DNA from: Parasphingorhabdus flavimaris | Lineage (GTDB): Bacteria; Pseudomonadota; Alphaproteobacteria; Sphingomonadales; Sphingomonadaceae | Direction: 5' to 3' | Assembly (NCBI RefSeq): GCF_013371215.1 | Contig: NZ_JABWMH010000001.1 | Location: 248,001 to 312,000, forward strand | DNA: 64,000 nt | Shown: in pieces, positions 11,786 to 19,635 of the stretch | How positions within the stretch are numbered: position 1 is the first letter of the stretch | Layout: each line of letters opens with the position of its first letter | Made by a program: the position numbers and the translations under genes | The notes under the pieces: model-generated | What the model was told of the DNA's origin: nothing | Databases searched by the model: none | Seen by the model: the letters and a program-made list of their open reading frames with translations, nothing else

Positions 11786-12720
11786 GCTGCTTTTGCGCGG
11801 GTAAGGTTGAGAAACACATCTTCCAGATCAGCTTCTCGTGTCGTGACATCGACGATCGCAAAGCCGCGTTCCTGTACCGCCGCCATCACCCCACCGGCAT
11901 TGGTCCGGTCCTTGTTATAGGTGACCGCCACCGTACGCGGGCCGATAATTTCGGCTTTCTCGAACAGATCATTGGCAAAGGAGACCGCATCCGCCGCTTC
12001 GCTGATATCGCGGTCCAGCGTCAGCTCGACCAGCTTCTCGCGCGCCATGTCGACCAGTTCCGATGTCGGCTTGTTGGCGATCAGCTTGCCGTGATTGATA
12101 ATCGCGATCCGCTCGCACAGATTCTCCGCTTCCTCGAGATAATGGGTGGTCAGCACGATTGTGACCCCGGCCTTGTTCAGTTCGATGACATATTCCCACA
12201 GCTGTTGCCGTAGATCGATATCGACACCCGCCGTCGGTTCGTCGAGCACCAGGATCGGAGGCGAGTGGACCATTGCCTTGGCGACCAGCAGCCGCCGCTT
12301 CATTCCGCCGGACAGCGTACGGGCATAGGCGTTGGCCTTGTCCCCGAGATGCACGGCCTCGAGCAATTCCATCGTCCGGCGCTTGGCTTTCGAAACGCCA
12401 TATAGGCCAGCTTGAACCTCGAGGGATTCAAAAGGAGTGAAAAAGGGATCGAAAATGATCTCCTGCGGCACGATCCCGATCGACGCCTTGGCGTTGCGAG
12501 GGCTGTCATCAATATCAAAGCCCCAGATATTGGCGTGGCCGCCGGTTTTGCGCACCATTCCGGACAATATGTTGATCAGCGTGGACTTGCCCGCGCCATT
12601 GGGACCCAGAAGGCCGAAGATGGAGCCGCGAGGAACATCGAAACTAATGTCATCGAGCGCCTGTTTTCCGTCGGCGTAGGTTTTGGAAAGATTCTGGATC
12701 GATATTGCTGCGTCAGTCAT
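11782..12720 (-). CDS. ABC transporter ATP-binding protein without a nearby permease
   Basis: A 312-aa nucleotide-binding subunit of the multidrug/polyketide (CcmA/DrrA) type. Walker A is GPNGAGKST (residues 39-47), the signature LSGGMKRRL follows, and Walker B ILVLDEPTAGVD is intact. About 80 C-terminal residues form the extra domain typical of DrrA-type ATPases. Such ATPases work with a separate membrane permease of the ABC-2 class, but none lies next to it: downstream is nadB (4-nt overlap), upstream the divergent DUF4402 genes. It may serve a permease encoded elsewhere. Confidence 0.92.
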   Translation of the reverse strand: MTDAAISIQNLSKTYADGKQALDDISFDVPRGSIFGLLGPNGAGKSTLINILSGMVRKTGGHANIWGFDIDDSPRNAKASIGIVPQEIIFDPFFTPFESLEVQAGLYGVSKAKRRTMELLEAVHLGDKANAYARTLSGGMKRRLLVAKAMVHSPPILVLDEPTAGVDIDLRQQLWEYVIELNKAGVTIVLTTHYLEEAENLCERIAIINHGKLIANKPTSELVDMAREKLVELTLDRDISEAADAVSFANDLFEKAEIIGPRTVAVTYNKDRTNAGGVMAAVQERGFAIVDVTTREADLEDVFLNLTRAKAA

Positions 12721-12798
12721 TTTCGTCGCATAGCCCCTTTGCCCGCGCTGCGCAAACCTCCGTTGTCAACGAATGAAAAAACATGTAAATTCAGCATG

Positions 12799-12814
12799 TT
12801 AATCAAAATTTAAC
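12799..12814 (+). promoter_or_regulatory. CtrA-like box upstream of DUF4402 gene 1
   Basis: TTAA, 7 nt, TTAAC, an exact match to the alphaproteobacterial CtrA consensus TTAA-N7-TTAA. It lies 75 nt before the start codon. The same box precedes both other DUF4402 genes. Confidence 0.65.
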
Positions 12815-12888
12815 GGATAATCTTCGTATTTCTGACAGCTATTGATCGCATAGGTGCAGATCTATTGACCAGAATAGGGAAGTCAAAC

Positions 12889-13407
12889 ATGCGTTTAGTT
12901 TCGCGGAAACTGTCAGGTGGTGCGCTGGCGATAGTCGGGTGTGCGGCTGCGAGTCCTTCATACGCGCAGACGGCAACAGGTGATGCGGTGGCCGACATTA
13001 CCCAACCCAGTTCGGTGCAAAGACTGCAAGACCTCCAATTCGGCGACATAATCGCGGGCAGCACGGTTTCCACTGTCGTGGTCAATCCTTCCACCGACGC
13101 CCGGTCGATCCAGACCGGCAATGCCACTGCATTTGGCGGCACCGTATCTGCGGCACAGTTTGAGGTATCGGCCCGTCCGCTGCTTTACTATCAGATCAGT
13201 GTGCCGGCCTCGACGACCCTGACCCGTAACGGCGGTTCGGAAACGATGCTCGTGGACAATTTTACGCTCAACGGTGCATCTATTCGCCTGATACCGCTTT
13301 TCGCCACCATCGGTAATTTCAGGGTGGGCGGTCGATTGACCGTGGGCGCGGCGCAGGAGCCCGGCCAATATGAAGGCAGTTTTGTGGTGACGGTCAATTA
13401 CCTCTAA
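12889..13407 (+). CDS. Secreted DUF4402 domain protein, copy 1
   Basis: A 172-aa exported protein with a signal peptide ending at SYAQT and an all-beta DUF4402 domain. The domain shows LQFGDIIAGS near the N-terminus, a GGTVSAAQFEVSA strand, LTRNGGSETMLVDNF, and the closing block GGRLTVGAAQEPGQYEG with FVVTVNYL. This fold is predicted to be fimbria-like and surface exposed; its function is not established. I choose ATG 12889 because AGGGAAG lies just upstream; a TTG at 12865 would add eight residues before the signal peptide. First of three tandem paralogues. Confidence 0.88.
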   Translation: MRLVSRKLSGGALAIVGCAAASPSYAQTATGDAVADITQPSSVQRLQDLQFGDIIAGSTVSTVVVNPSTDARSIQTGNATAFGGTVSAAQFEVSARPLLYYQISVPASTTLTRNGGSETMLVDNFTLNGASIRLIPLFATIGNFRVGGRLTVGAAQEPGQYEGSFVVTVNYL

Positions 13408-13453
13408 TTCCGGGTTAACTTCGGATAGATTTTGTGCCCGCATGCGGTGTTGG

Positions 13454-13472
13454 TTAACGCTGATTTAACCAT
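13454..13472 (+). promoter_or_regulatory. CtrA-like box upstream of DUF4402 gene 2
   Basis: TTAA, 7 nt, TTAACCAT, 86 nt before the start codon. This is the fullest match of the three, including the CCAT extension often seen in CtrA sites. Confidence 0.65.
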
Positions 13473-13558
13473 ATTATTCAATCGTATCTACTCATTCCTT
13501 CTGTATCGGGATTTCGGTGGGACTTAGCAATTATCAAACACGGGCCGGACGGGGCTCA

Positions 13559-14074
13559 ATGCGAAACATAGCCATTTTGCCGGCTCTGGCGCTTGCCTGC
13601 CTTTTTCCGGCAAATGCGGACGCCGCATCCGGCAACAGTCAAACGCGCACGACGATCAACCAGGGTGTCAACATCACCAAAAACGCCGACCTGCATTTCG
13701 GGAATTTCGCCGCAGGAACGACTCAGAGCCGGTTCACTATCAATCCGGACAATGACGCTCTTACCCAGACGGGCGGAAACGCCGTCTCGCTCGGCGGAAC
13801 GCATAGCGCAGCTTCGTTCTCGGCCTATGGAACGCCGCTGGAGAGGGTCCGGATGACGGTCAGCCAGAACCAGATCAATCTGACCCGCGTCGGAGGCACC
13901 GAAACCATGCAGGTCGACCAGTTCCGGCTGGATGGCGGCAACGGCACCAGGAACCGGTTTCTGAATGCCGCCGGGACCGTCGAATACAGGCTCGGGGGAC
14001 GACTCACCATCGGTGCCAATCAGGCGGGAGGCGCGTATGTGGGTACATTCGACATCAATATCGATTATCAATGA
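13559..14074 (+). CDS. Secreted DUF4402 domain protein, copy 2
   Basis: A 171-aa paralogue of the preceding gene. ATG 13559 begins a standard signal peptide (MRNIAILPALALACLFPANADA); an in-frame GTG at 13517 is the alternative. The mature part has DLHFGNFAAGT, GGTHSAASFSAYG, LTRVGGTETMQVDQF and the closing GGRLTIGANQAGGAYVG with FDINIDYQ. Spacing to the first copy (151 nt) and its own upstream box argue for separate but co-regulated transcription. No chaperone or usher gene is nearby, so classical chaperone-usher assembly is not supported locally. Confidence 0.87.
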   Translation: MRNIAILPALALACLFPANADAASGNSQTRTTINQGVNITKNADLHFGNFAAGTTQSRFTINPDNDALTQTGGNAVSLGGTHSAASFSAYGTPLERVRMTVSQNQINLTRVGGTETMQVDQFRLDGGNGTRNRFLNAAGTVEYRLGGRLTIGANQAGGAYVGTFDINIDYQ

Positions 14075-14097
14075 CCGGCTTCAGGTCCTTGATCGGG

Positions 14098-14116
14098 TTA
14101 CCGGAAAATTAACCAT
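14098..14116 (+). promoter_or_regulatory. CtrA-like box upstream of DUF4402 gene 3
   Basis: TTAC, 7 nt, TTAACCAT (one mismatch in the first half-site). Its position favours the GTG at 14161 as the true start of the gene, because an ATG at 14125 would lie upstream of the expected transcription start. Confidence 0.6.
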
Positions 14117-14160
14117 AGCCATCAATGCAAACTTTCAGCTTTCGATTTAGGGCAGTTTTT

Positions 14161-14709
14161 GTGAAGACCAGAGATCAAATCCTACCGCGCGTCATAGGCG
14201 GCCTGTTAATCGTGCTCGTCGCTCTGACAAGTGCACCGGTCGTCCTTGCGCAAACCGGTACTGCCGAGGCGGACGCTGTGGTCGTTAGCCCGCTGTCTCT
14301 GGTTCCCGTCGATGATCTCAATTTCGGCAATCTTATTCCCGGCCTGACCGGCGGGACCGCTGTCGTTAGCACGACCGGTGTCCGCACCGTTACCGGATCG
14401 GTTGTCGCTGCAGGCGGAACGGTGAGCAACGCCGAATTCCAGGGCTATGGTTCGCGCAACCGGTTCGTGTATATCACTTCGGGCGCCGGCACCTATATAC
14501 TCAACCGTATCGGTGGAGGTGCCGCAATGACCATGCGCAGTCTGACGCTGCAGACCGACAATCTGACGCCGACATTCTTTCCCGGCCTGTTCCGTATTTC
14601 CAGTACCGATGTGATTACGCTTCGTATTGGTGCCACGCTGGACGTGGGACCCAGCCAGCAATCCGGGGTGTACGAAGCGACCTTCCCGATAACGATGAAC
14701 TATTACTGA
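14161..14709 (+). CDS. Secreted DUF4402 domain protein, copy 3
   Basis: A 182-aa third paralogue. From GTG 14161 (AGGG eight bases upstream) the protein starts with a textbook signal peptide, [11 protein letters not shown] then a hydrophobic run ending VVLAQ. An ATG at 14125 would add 12 residues ahead of it. Domain hallmarks are [34 protein letters not shown] and [17 protein letters not shown] with FPITMNYY. It is more diverged from copies 1 and 2, with a longer loop before the last strands. The zinc-finger gene follows within about 50 nt. Confidence 0.86.
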   Translation: MKTRDQILPRVIGGLLIVLVALTSAPVVLAQTGTAEADAVVVSPLSLVPVDDLNFGNLIPGLTGGTAVVSTTGVRTVTGSVVAAGGTVSNAEFQGYGSRNRFVYITSGAGTYILNRIGGGAAMTMRSLTLQTDNLTPTFFPGLFRISSTDVITLRIGATLDVGPSQQSGVYEATFPITMNYY

Positions 14710-14756
14710 TATTTGCAGGATTGCGCGATGGTCGTTCCATTGCTAATCGCACTTTC

Positions 14757-14966
14757 ATGATAGACGCTCCCGAAATTGTCAGAACGGCCAAGAAACGCAA
14801 TGCTTGCGATGGCGCCACGGATATCCCCGGCGGCGCAGCGCTCGGCCATCCGCGTGTCTGGCTGGAGATTGACGAAAAAGGCTATGTCGACTGTGGATAT
14901 TGCGACCGGCGATTCGTATTGACCGGTGGACCCGCAGACGGCGCTCTGGCCCAGGCCGAAGATTAA
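14757..14966 (+). CDS. Zinc-finger (zf-CHCC) domain protein
   Basis: A 69-aa protein with the C-H-C-x2-C zinc site of the zf-CHCC family: Cys in KRNACDG, His in GHPRV, and the pair in [10 protein letters not shown]. The family resembles the zinc-binding accessory subunit of respiratory complex I (NDUFS6 type). In alphaproteobacteria it is common as a short stand-alone protein; its exact role here is inferred only. The start is uncertain: ATG 14757 lacks a clear ribosome site and a TTG at 14721 is possible. Confidence 0.75.
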   Translation: MIDAPEIVRTAKKRNACDGATDIPGGAALGHPRVWLEIDEKGYVDCGYCDRRFVLTGGPADGALAQAED

Positions 14967-15005
14967 TCCGACATAGGGGGTGCAAGGCCCCCAATTCATT
15001 TCTAT

Positions 15006-16442
15006 ATGCATAGAATGATAAAAAACCTTGATCCCCGCTCGTTCCTGTATCGCCCCGATGGTCTTGACCCCGAACGCGCCAAAGCGCTGGTTGCGGGCAG
15101 CCTTTCCGCCTGTGACGATGGTGAACTCTATCTGCAATATAGCGCGATGGAGAGTTTCGGCTTTGACGATGGCCGTCTGAAGACCGCCGATTACAGTACC
15201 GACAGCGGTTTTGGCCTGCGCGGCGTCTCGGGTGAAATGACCGGTTTTTCCCACAGCAATGAAATCAGCGAGGCAGCGATCAAACGCGCTGCGCAGACGC
15301 TGCAACTGCTCGATCCTGCCAAAGGCGAGAAAGCCCCGCCCCCGCGCGGCAATAACCGCCATCTTTACGGCGAAGCCAATCCTCTCGAGGCCATACCCTT
15401 TGCCAAGAAGGTCGCGCTCTGCCAGCAGATTGATGCTGCGGCGCGAGCACGCGATCCCCGCGTATCCCAGGTTTCGGTCGGTCTGTCCGGTAGCTGGAGC
15501 GTGATTGAAATCGTCCGTCCCGACGGCTTTGTCGCCACCGATGTGCGGCCTCTGGTGCGGCTCAATGTCTCGATCGTCGCCGAGCAGAATGGCCGCCGGG
15601 AAAGCGGCAGCTTCGGCATGGGCGGGCGTTATCTCTACGACGATCTGTTCGAGGAGGCGCGCTGGAACCGCGCTGTCGACGAAGCGCTGGCGCAGGCTCT
15701 GGTCAATCTGGAAAGCGTCGATGCGCCGGCAGGCGAACAGACCGTATTGCTCGGCCCCGGCTGGCCCGGCATCATTCTCCACGAAGCGATCGGCCATGGC
15801 CTCGAAGGCGATTTCAATCGCAAGGGCACCAGCGCTTTTTCCGGCAAGATCGGCCAGCGCGTGGCGGCATCTGGCGTAACCGTGGTCGACGATGGCTCGA
15901 TCAAGGAACGGCGCGGCTCGCTGAGCATCGACGACGAAGGCACGCCGACGCAGGAAAATGTCCTGATCGAGGACGGCATATTGAAATGCTATATGCAGGA
16001 CCGGCTCAACGCCCGTCTGATGGGCGTCCCCGCGACCGGCAACGGGCGCCGCGAAAACTATGCCCACGCTCCGATGCCGAGAATGACCAACACCTTCATG
16101 CGCGGCGGCAAGGACGATCCTGACGAATTGATGAGCCGGGTCAAGAACGGCATCTATGCCAAAAGCTTCGGCGGCGGACAGGTTGATATCGTCTCCGGCA
16201 AATTCGTCTTCTCCTGCACCGAGGCATACAAGATCGAGAACGGCAAGCTGGGTGCACCCATCAAGGGCGCAACGCTGATCGGCGATGGCCCGACCGTGCT
16301 GACCAAGGTTTCGGGTATCGGCAATGACATGGCGCTCGACGAAGGCATCGGCATGTGCGGCAAGGGCGGACAGTCCGTGCCGGCTGGTGTTGGTCAGCCA
16401 ACCTTGCTGGTCGATAGCTTGACGGTCGGAGGCACGGCGTAA
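15006..16442 (+). CDS. tldD: TldD family metalloprotease
   Basis: A 478-aa subunit of the TldD/TldE (PmbA) heterodimeric zinc protease, known for processing microcin B17 and degrading unfolded peptides in the cytosol. The zinc motif HEAIGHGLEGD (about residues 257-267) matches the TldD HExxxH pattern. LMGVPATGNGRRENYAHAP and the C-terminal FSCTEAYKIENGKLGAPIKG are family signatures, including the conserved Cys. Length is normal. The partner gene tldE is not in the window. The start at ATG 15006 lies 39 nt after the zinc-finger gene, and DUF924 follows within 40 nt. Confidence 0.96.
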   Translation: MHRMIKNLDPRSFLYRPDGLDPERAKALVAGSLSACDDGELYLQYSAMESFGFDDGRLKTADYSTDSGFGLRGVSGEMTGFSHSNEISEAAIKRAAQTLQLLDPAKGEKAPPPRGNNRHLYGEANPLEAIPFAKKVALCQQIDAAARARDPRVSQVSVGLSGSWSVIEIVRPDGFVATDVRPLVRLNVSIVAEQNGRRESGSFGMGGRYLYDDLFEEARWNRAVDEALAQALVNLESVDAPAGEQTVLLGPGWPGIILHEAIGHGLEGDFNRKGTSAFSGKIGQRVAASGVTVVDDGSIKERRGSLSIDDEGTPTQENVLIEDGILKCYMQDRLNARLMGVPATGNGRRENYAHAPMPRMTNTFMRGGKDDPDELMSRVKNGIYAKSFGGGQVDIVSGKFVFSCTEAYKIENGKLGAPIKGATLIGDGPTVLTKVSGIGNDMALDEGIGMCGKGGQSVPAGVGQPTLLVDSLTVGGTA

Positions 16443-16478
16443 GCGCTGGCATAATATGGCAAAATCGGGAAAATCCTA

Positions 16479-17012
16479 TTGACCTGGACTGACGAGATAT
16501 TGCGCTTCTGGTTCGATGAACTTGACTCCAAGGACTGGTGGAACAAGAATGATGCGACCGACGAGTTGATCACGGAGCGCTTCTTCGAGCTGTGGGAAGA
16601 ACAGAAATCCAGGACCGTCGATGATTTCCTGACCGCGCCCGAGACCGCACTTGCGGCAACCATCCTGTTCGACCAGTTTCCCCGCAATATGTTCCGCGAT
16701 AGTGCCGATGCATTTTCTACCGACCATCTGGCCCAGCAAATCGCCGAACGGGCGGTTGATCTGGAATTGGACGAAAAGCTGCCCGAGGAGCAGCGCGCAT
16801 TTCTCTATATGCCCTTCATGCATGCCGAGGATATCCAGCTGCAGAACAAGTCTGTCACGCTGTTCACGAGGCTCGGCAGCAATCAGAAATTTGCCAACGA
16901 GCATCGTGACGTGATCGCCGAATTCGGTCGCTTCCCGCACCGTAACAAGATTCTCGGACGGCAATTCCGGCCCGGAGAGCAGGATGCAATCGACGCCGGG
17001 GCGCGCTGGTAG
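16479..17012 (+). CDS. DUF924 family protein
   Basis: A 177-aa all-helical (TPR-like fold) cytosolic protein of the DUF924 family, which has no established function. The signature FDQFPRNMFR (residues 64-73) and the YMPFMHAED segment are present. The best start is a TTG at 16479 with GGGAAA upstream, because the protein then begins at the conserved ILRFWFDEL block and no in-frame ATG exists upstream. It ends 5 nt before the CPBP protease gene, suggesting co-transcription from tldD onward. Confidence 0.88.
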   Translation: MTWTDEILRFWFDELDSKDWWNKNDATDELITERFFELWEEQKSRTVDDFLTAPETALAATILFDQFPRNMFRDSADAFSTDHLAQQIAERAVDLELDEKLPEEQRAFLYMPFMHAEDIQLQNKSVTLFTRLGSNQKFANEHRDVIAEFGRFPHRNKILGRQFRPGEQDAIDAGARW

Positions 17013-17017
17013 GCAAT

Positions 17018-17524
17018 ATGCTGGGCGCAGCAATCAGACAGACGTGGCGAGCGCTGCAAACCTGGCCGGCCGCCGGTCGCTGGAAAGCCGCGTTCGGCAT
17101 TGCTCTCCCGACCGCTGCGATTATTGCGACATGCGGATTTCTGGGCGGCTGGCTCCGCCTTGATCCGGTGAACGACATCCAGTCAGCCCTGATCGCCGCG
17201 GTCATTCTGCTTTTCGTCCCCGCCCTCGTCGAAGAGCTTGTCTTTCGCGGTGTCCTGCTGTCCTGGCTCGCGACATTCTCGCAGCGCTGGGGCAGCTGGC
17301 TCTCCGCCTTTTTGTTCATGCTCTGGCATCCGGTGCAGGCGCTGACCTTCGGGCCACCATGGTCAGCAATCTTCCTGCAGCCCTCGTTTCTGTTTGCTAC
17401 GTTCATATTGGGCATTATATTGACCCACATCCGGATCGTGTCACAATCACTGTGGCCGGTTATTGCGATCCACTGGATATTGGTGTTGCTGTGGAAGCTG
17501 GTTTTCGGCGGTCCATTTTACTGA
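17018..17524 (+). CDS. CPBP family intramembrane glutamic protease
   Basis: A 168-aa integral membrane protein with about four to five hydrophobic segments. It has the Abi/CAAX-protease motifs EELVFRG (motif 1, catalytic Glu-Glu and Arg, about residue 70) and FMLWHPVQA (motif 2, His). Members process prenylated proteins or bacteriocin-related substrates in the cytoplasmic membrane; the substrate here is unknown. Five nt separate it from DUF924 and 13 nt from the next gene. Confidence 0.88.
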   Translation: MLGAAIRQTWRALQTWPAAGRWKAAFGIALPTAAIIATCGFLGGWLRLDPVNDIQSALIAAVILLFVPALVEELVFRGVLLSWLATFSQRWGSWLSAFLFMLWHPVQALTFGPPWSAIFLQPSFLFATFILGIILTHIRIVSQSLWPVIAIHWILVLLWKLVFGGPFY

Positions 17525-17537
17525 ACGGGGATCAACC

Positions 17538-18092
17538 ATGGCGGACTTTTTCGACGCCCTGAACGACGATCATATCGCTTTCATCGCCAAACAGCCGATG
17601 TTCTGTGTCGCGACAGCGGCCAAGGACGGCCGGATCAATCTTTCACCCAAGGGCTATGATGCCTTTCGAGTGCTCGGCCCCGATCGTGTGGGCTATCTCG
17701 ATCTGGGCGGTTCGGGCAATGAAACCCACGCCCACCTGCTTGCCGATGGCCGGTTGACGATCATGTTCAACAATTTTGCCAATCCCGCCCTGATCTTGCG
17801 TCTCTATGGAACCGGGCAACCGGTATTGCCCCAGGATGAAGGCTGGGAAGAGATTTCGGCCCATTTCGATATTCTACCCGGTACGCGCCAGATTTTCGAC
17901 ATCAGGCTGGACAGTATCCAGACCAGCTGTGGCTGGGGTGTGCCGCAGATGGAGTTGAAAGCGGAGCGCCACACTCTGGTCAAATATCACCGGCAGGCCG
18001 ATCCGGAAGCCTGGGTCGACAAAAGCGCGGGACGGACGAAAAGTATCGACGGCCTGCCGACCCGGGCAACGGACCGCTATTTTGGCGGATAA
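17538..18092 (+). CDS. Pyridoxamine 5'-phosphate oxidase family flavin-binding protein
   Basis: A 184-aa split-barrel protein. The N-terminal MFCVATAAKDGRINLSPKG stretch and the GSGNETHAHL loop are typical of the PNPOx-like FMN-binding fold. It lacks the features that would make it PdxH itself, so it is better described as an uncharacterised FMN- or F420-type reductase. ATG 17538 (GGGG upstream) fits the family N-terminus better than the in-frame upstream ATG at 17463, which would run back into the protease gene. Confidence 0.85.
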   Translation: MADFFDALNDDHIAFIAKQPMFCVATAAKDGRINLSPKGYDAFRVLGPDRVGYLDLGGSGNETHAHLLADGRLTIMFNNFANPALILRLYGTGQPVLPQDEGWEEISAHFDILPGTRQIFDIRLDSIQTSCGWGVPQMELKAERHTLVKYHRQADPEAWVDKSAGRTKSIDGLPTRATDRYFGG

Positions 18093-18098
18093 CCGGCC

Positions 18099-18311
18099 AT
18101 GAGCCTCGTGGAATTGTCCCGACATATGCATGGCGTCGAAGCGGAGATCATCCGTGGTCGGCTTGGCGCTGCCGGAATCGGCGCGGTCTGCTTCGACAGC
18201 GGCGTCAATCTGGTCGAAGGCGCGGGTATCGCGCTGCCCGCCCGGGTGATGGTGCTGGCCGAAGATCTGGCTGAAGCAAGGGCAATATTGGCCGAGGATG
18301 TGTCGCTGTGA
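18099..18311 (+). CDS. DUF2007 domain protein
   Basis: A 70-aa protein of the DUF2007 (putative signal-transducing) family: an N-terminal VELSRHMHGVEAEIIRGRL helix, AGIGAVCFDSG, and a C-terminal VMVLAEDLAEARAILAE segment. Function unknown. It starts 6 nt after the flavin protein and overlaps the patatin gene by 4 nt (GTGA), so it is part of the same transcript. Confidence 0.8.
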   Translation: MSLVELSRHMHGVEAEIIRGRLGAAGIGAVCFDSGVNLVEGAGIALPARVMVLAEDLAEARAILAEDVSL

Positions 18312-19138
18312 GCGGAGCCGGAAAAATTTCGCTCGCGCTCGGCGGTGGCGCTGGTCTGGGCTGGACCCATATCGGCGTGCTGCGCGCGATCGATGAATCG
18401 CCGCTGGAAATTGCGGCGATCGCGGGCACCTCGATCGGGGCAATCACCGGCGCCAGCTATGCGGTTGGCAAGCTCGACTATCTCGAGGACATGGCTCGCA
18501 ACGTCAATTTCCGCAACATGCTGCGATTCATGGACCCCCATTTCAAGCGCGGGGCCGTTATGGGTGCGCGCAATATCGAAAAAGAGCTGGGGGTCGAGTT
18601 CGGCGAGCTTGATTTCGAAGACCTGCCGTTTCCGATTGCCGCGGTTGCGGCCGACCTGCGCACCGGTGATACGATCGTGATGAAAGCGGGCAAGCTGGTG
18701 CCGGCCATCCGCGCCTCAATGTCGCTGCCGGGCATATTCAAGCCGGTCGAGCATGATGGCCGGCTGCTCGTCGACGGCGGTGCCGCCCTGCCGGTTCCGG
18801 TGTCGCCGGCCCGCGAACTCGCGCCCGATGCCCTGTGTCTGTCGGTCAACCTGCAGGACGACTTCATCAACCGCGCGATCGCCGCCGGTATTGCCGAAAA
18901 CGTAGGCAAGGAACCCAATAGCCTCGCCATCGTCAAGGCATCGGTCGGCCTCTCCCTGCGCAATCTGGGTCGCTATTCCCTGGCGCTCGACCCGCCCGAT
19001 TTTGCGATGTCTCCGCCGGTCGGCCATATCGACATCCAGAACTTCACCCGCGCCGACGAACTGATCGCCATCGGCCGCCGCGAGACCGAGAAAGTCATCC
19101 CGCAAATTTTGGCCAGATTGGCCGAGCGGCCTGCCTAA
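18308..19138 (+). CDS. Patatin-like phospholipase
   Basis: A 276-aa serine lipase of the patatin/RssA type. The oxyanion loop LGGGAGLGWTHIGV (residues 10-23), the nucleophile elbow GTSIG (about 40-44, Ser catalytic) and the partner aspartate in LVDGGAALP (about 157) give the complete Ser-Asp dyad. Members release fatty acids from phospholipids; the substrate here is not known. There is no signal peptide. The GTG start overlaps the DUF2007 stop. Confidence 0.92.
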   Translation: MSGAGKISLALGGGAGLGWTHIGVLRAIDESPLEIAAIAGTSIGAITGASYAVGKLDYLEDMARNVNFRNMLRFMDPHFKRGAVMGARNIEKELGVEFGELDFEDLPFPIAAVAADLRTGDTIVMKAGKLVPAIRASMSLPGIFKPVEHDGRLLVDGGAALPVPVSPARELAPDALCLSVNLQDDFINRAIAAGIAENVGKEPNSLAIVKASVGLSLRNLGRYSLALDPPDFAMSPPVGHIDIQNFTRADELIAIGRRETEKVIPQILARLAERPA

Positions 19139-19141
19139 TTA

Positions 19142-19168
19142 TTGTGCATTTGTGCTGCAATGCACAAA
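19142..19168. promoter_or_regulatory. Inverted repeat upstream of PII-amtB (candidate NtrC site)
   Basis: TTGTGCATT and AATGCACAA form a 9-bp inverted repeat with an 8-nt spacer; an overlapping repeat TTTGTGC-N6-GCACAAA also exists. It lies about 65-90 bp upstream of the sigma-54 promoter, where an enhancer-binding activator would act. The half-sites contain the GCAC core of NtrC sites but in non-standard arrangement, so the assignment is tentative. Confidence 0.5.
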
Positions 19169-19231
19169 AGTTACTCGTTTATGAACAGGCGCCTTTTGTA
19201 AAAATCCTTTGAATCCGGCACTTTGAGATTC

Positions 19232-19247
19232 TGGCACGCGCCTTGCG
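19232..19247 (+). promoter_or_regulatory. Sigma-54 (RpoN) promoter of the PII-amtB operon
   Basis: TGGCACG, 4 nt, TTGC matches the -24/-12 consensus TGGCAC-N5-TTGC exactly, with GG and GC 12 bp apart. Transcription should start near 19258, about 23 nt before the PII start codon. Confidence 0.88.
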
Positions 19248-19280
19248 ATGTGTTCCTATGCAACAACCATAGGGGGCGTA

Positions 19281-19619
19281 ATGAAATTTATCATAGCCAT
19301 AATCAAACCGTTCAAGCTCGACGATGTTCGTGAAGCTCTGACCGGTGTCGGTGTGTCCGGCATGACCGTAACCGAGGTCAAGGGCTTCGGTCGGCAGAAG
19401 GGCCAGACGGAAGTCTATCGCGGTGCTGAATATACCACGAACATGGTGCCGAAACTGAAAATCGAAGTGGCGTGCAGCAGCGCCGTCGCTGCCCAGGCGG
19501 TCGAGGCCATTCAAGCCGCTGCCGGGACGGAATCGATCGGCGACGGCAAGATCTTCACGATCGGTCTCGAAGGCGCCGTCCGCATTCGCACCGGCGAAAC
19601 CGGCGACACAGCAATTTAA
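19281..19619 (+). CDS. glnK: PII nitrogen regulatory protein
   Basis: A 112-aa trimeric signal protein that senses 2-oxoglutarate, ATP/ADP and glutamine status and gates AmtB. ATG 19281 with AGGGGG upstream gives the canonical start MKFIIAIIKPFKLDDVREAL. The T-loop contains GRQKGQTEVYRGAEY with Tyr51, the uridylylation site. The C-terminal signature GDGKIFTIGLEGAVRIRTGE is present. Position directly before amtB identifies it as GlnK-type rather than GlnB. Controlled by the sigma-54 promoter upstream. Confidence 0.96.
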   Translation: MKFIIAIIKPFKLDDVREALTGVGVSGMTVTEVKGFGRQKGQTEVYRGAEYTTNMVPKLKIEVACSSAVAAQAVEAIQAAAGTESIGDGKIFTIGLEGAVRIRTGETGDTAI

Positions 19620-19635
19620 TCGGGGAAGCATGATA

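Noticed and set aside
10568-11920. A 450-aa open frame opposite nadB
   Set aside because: Antisense to a complete nadB; no recognisable domain.
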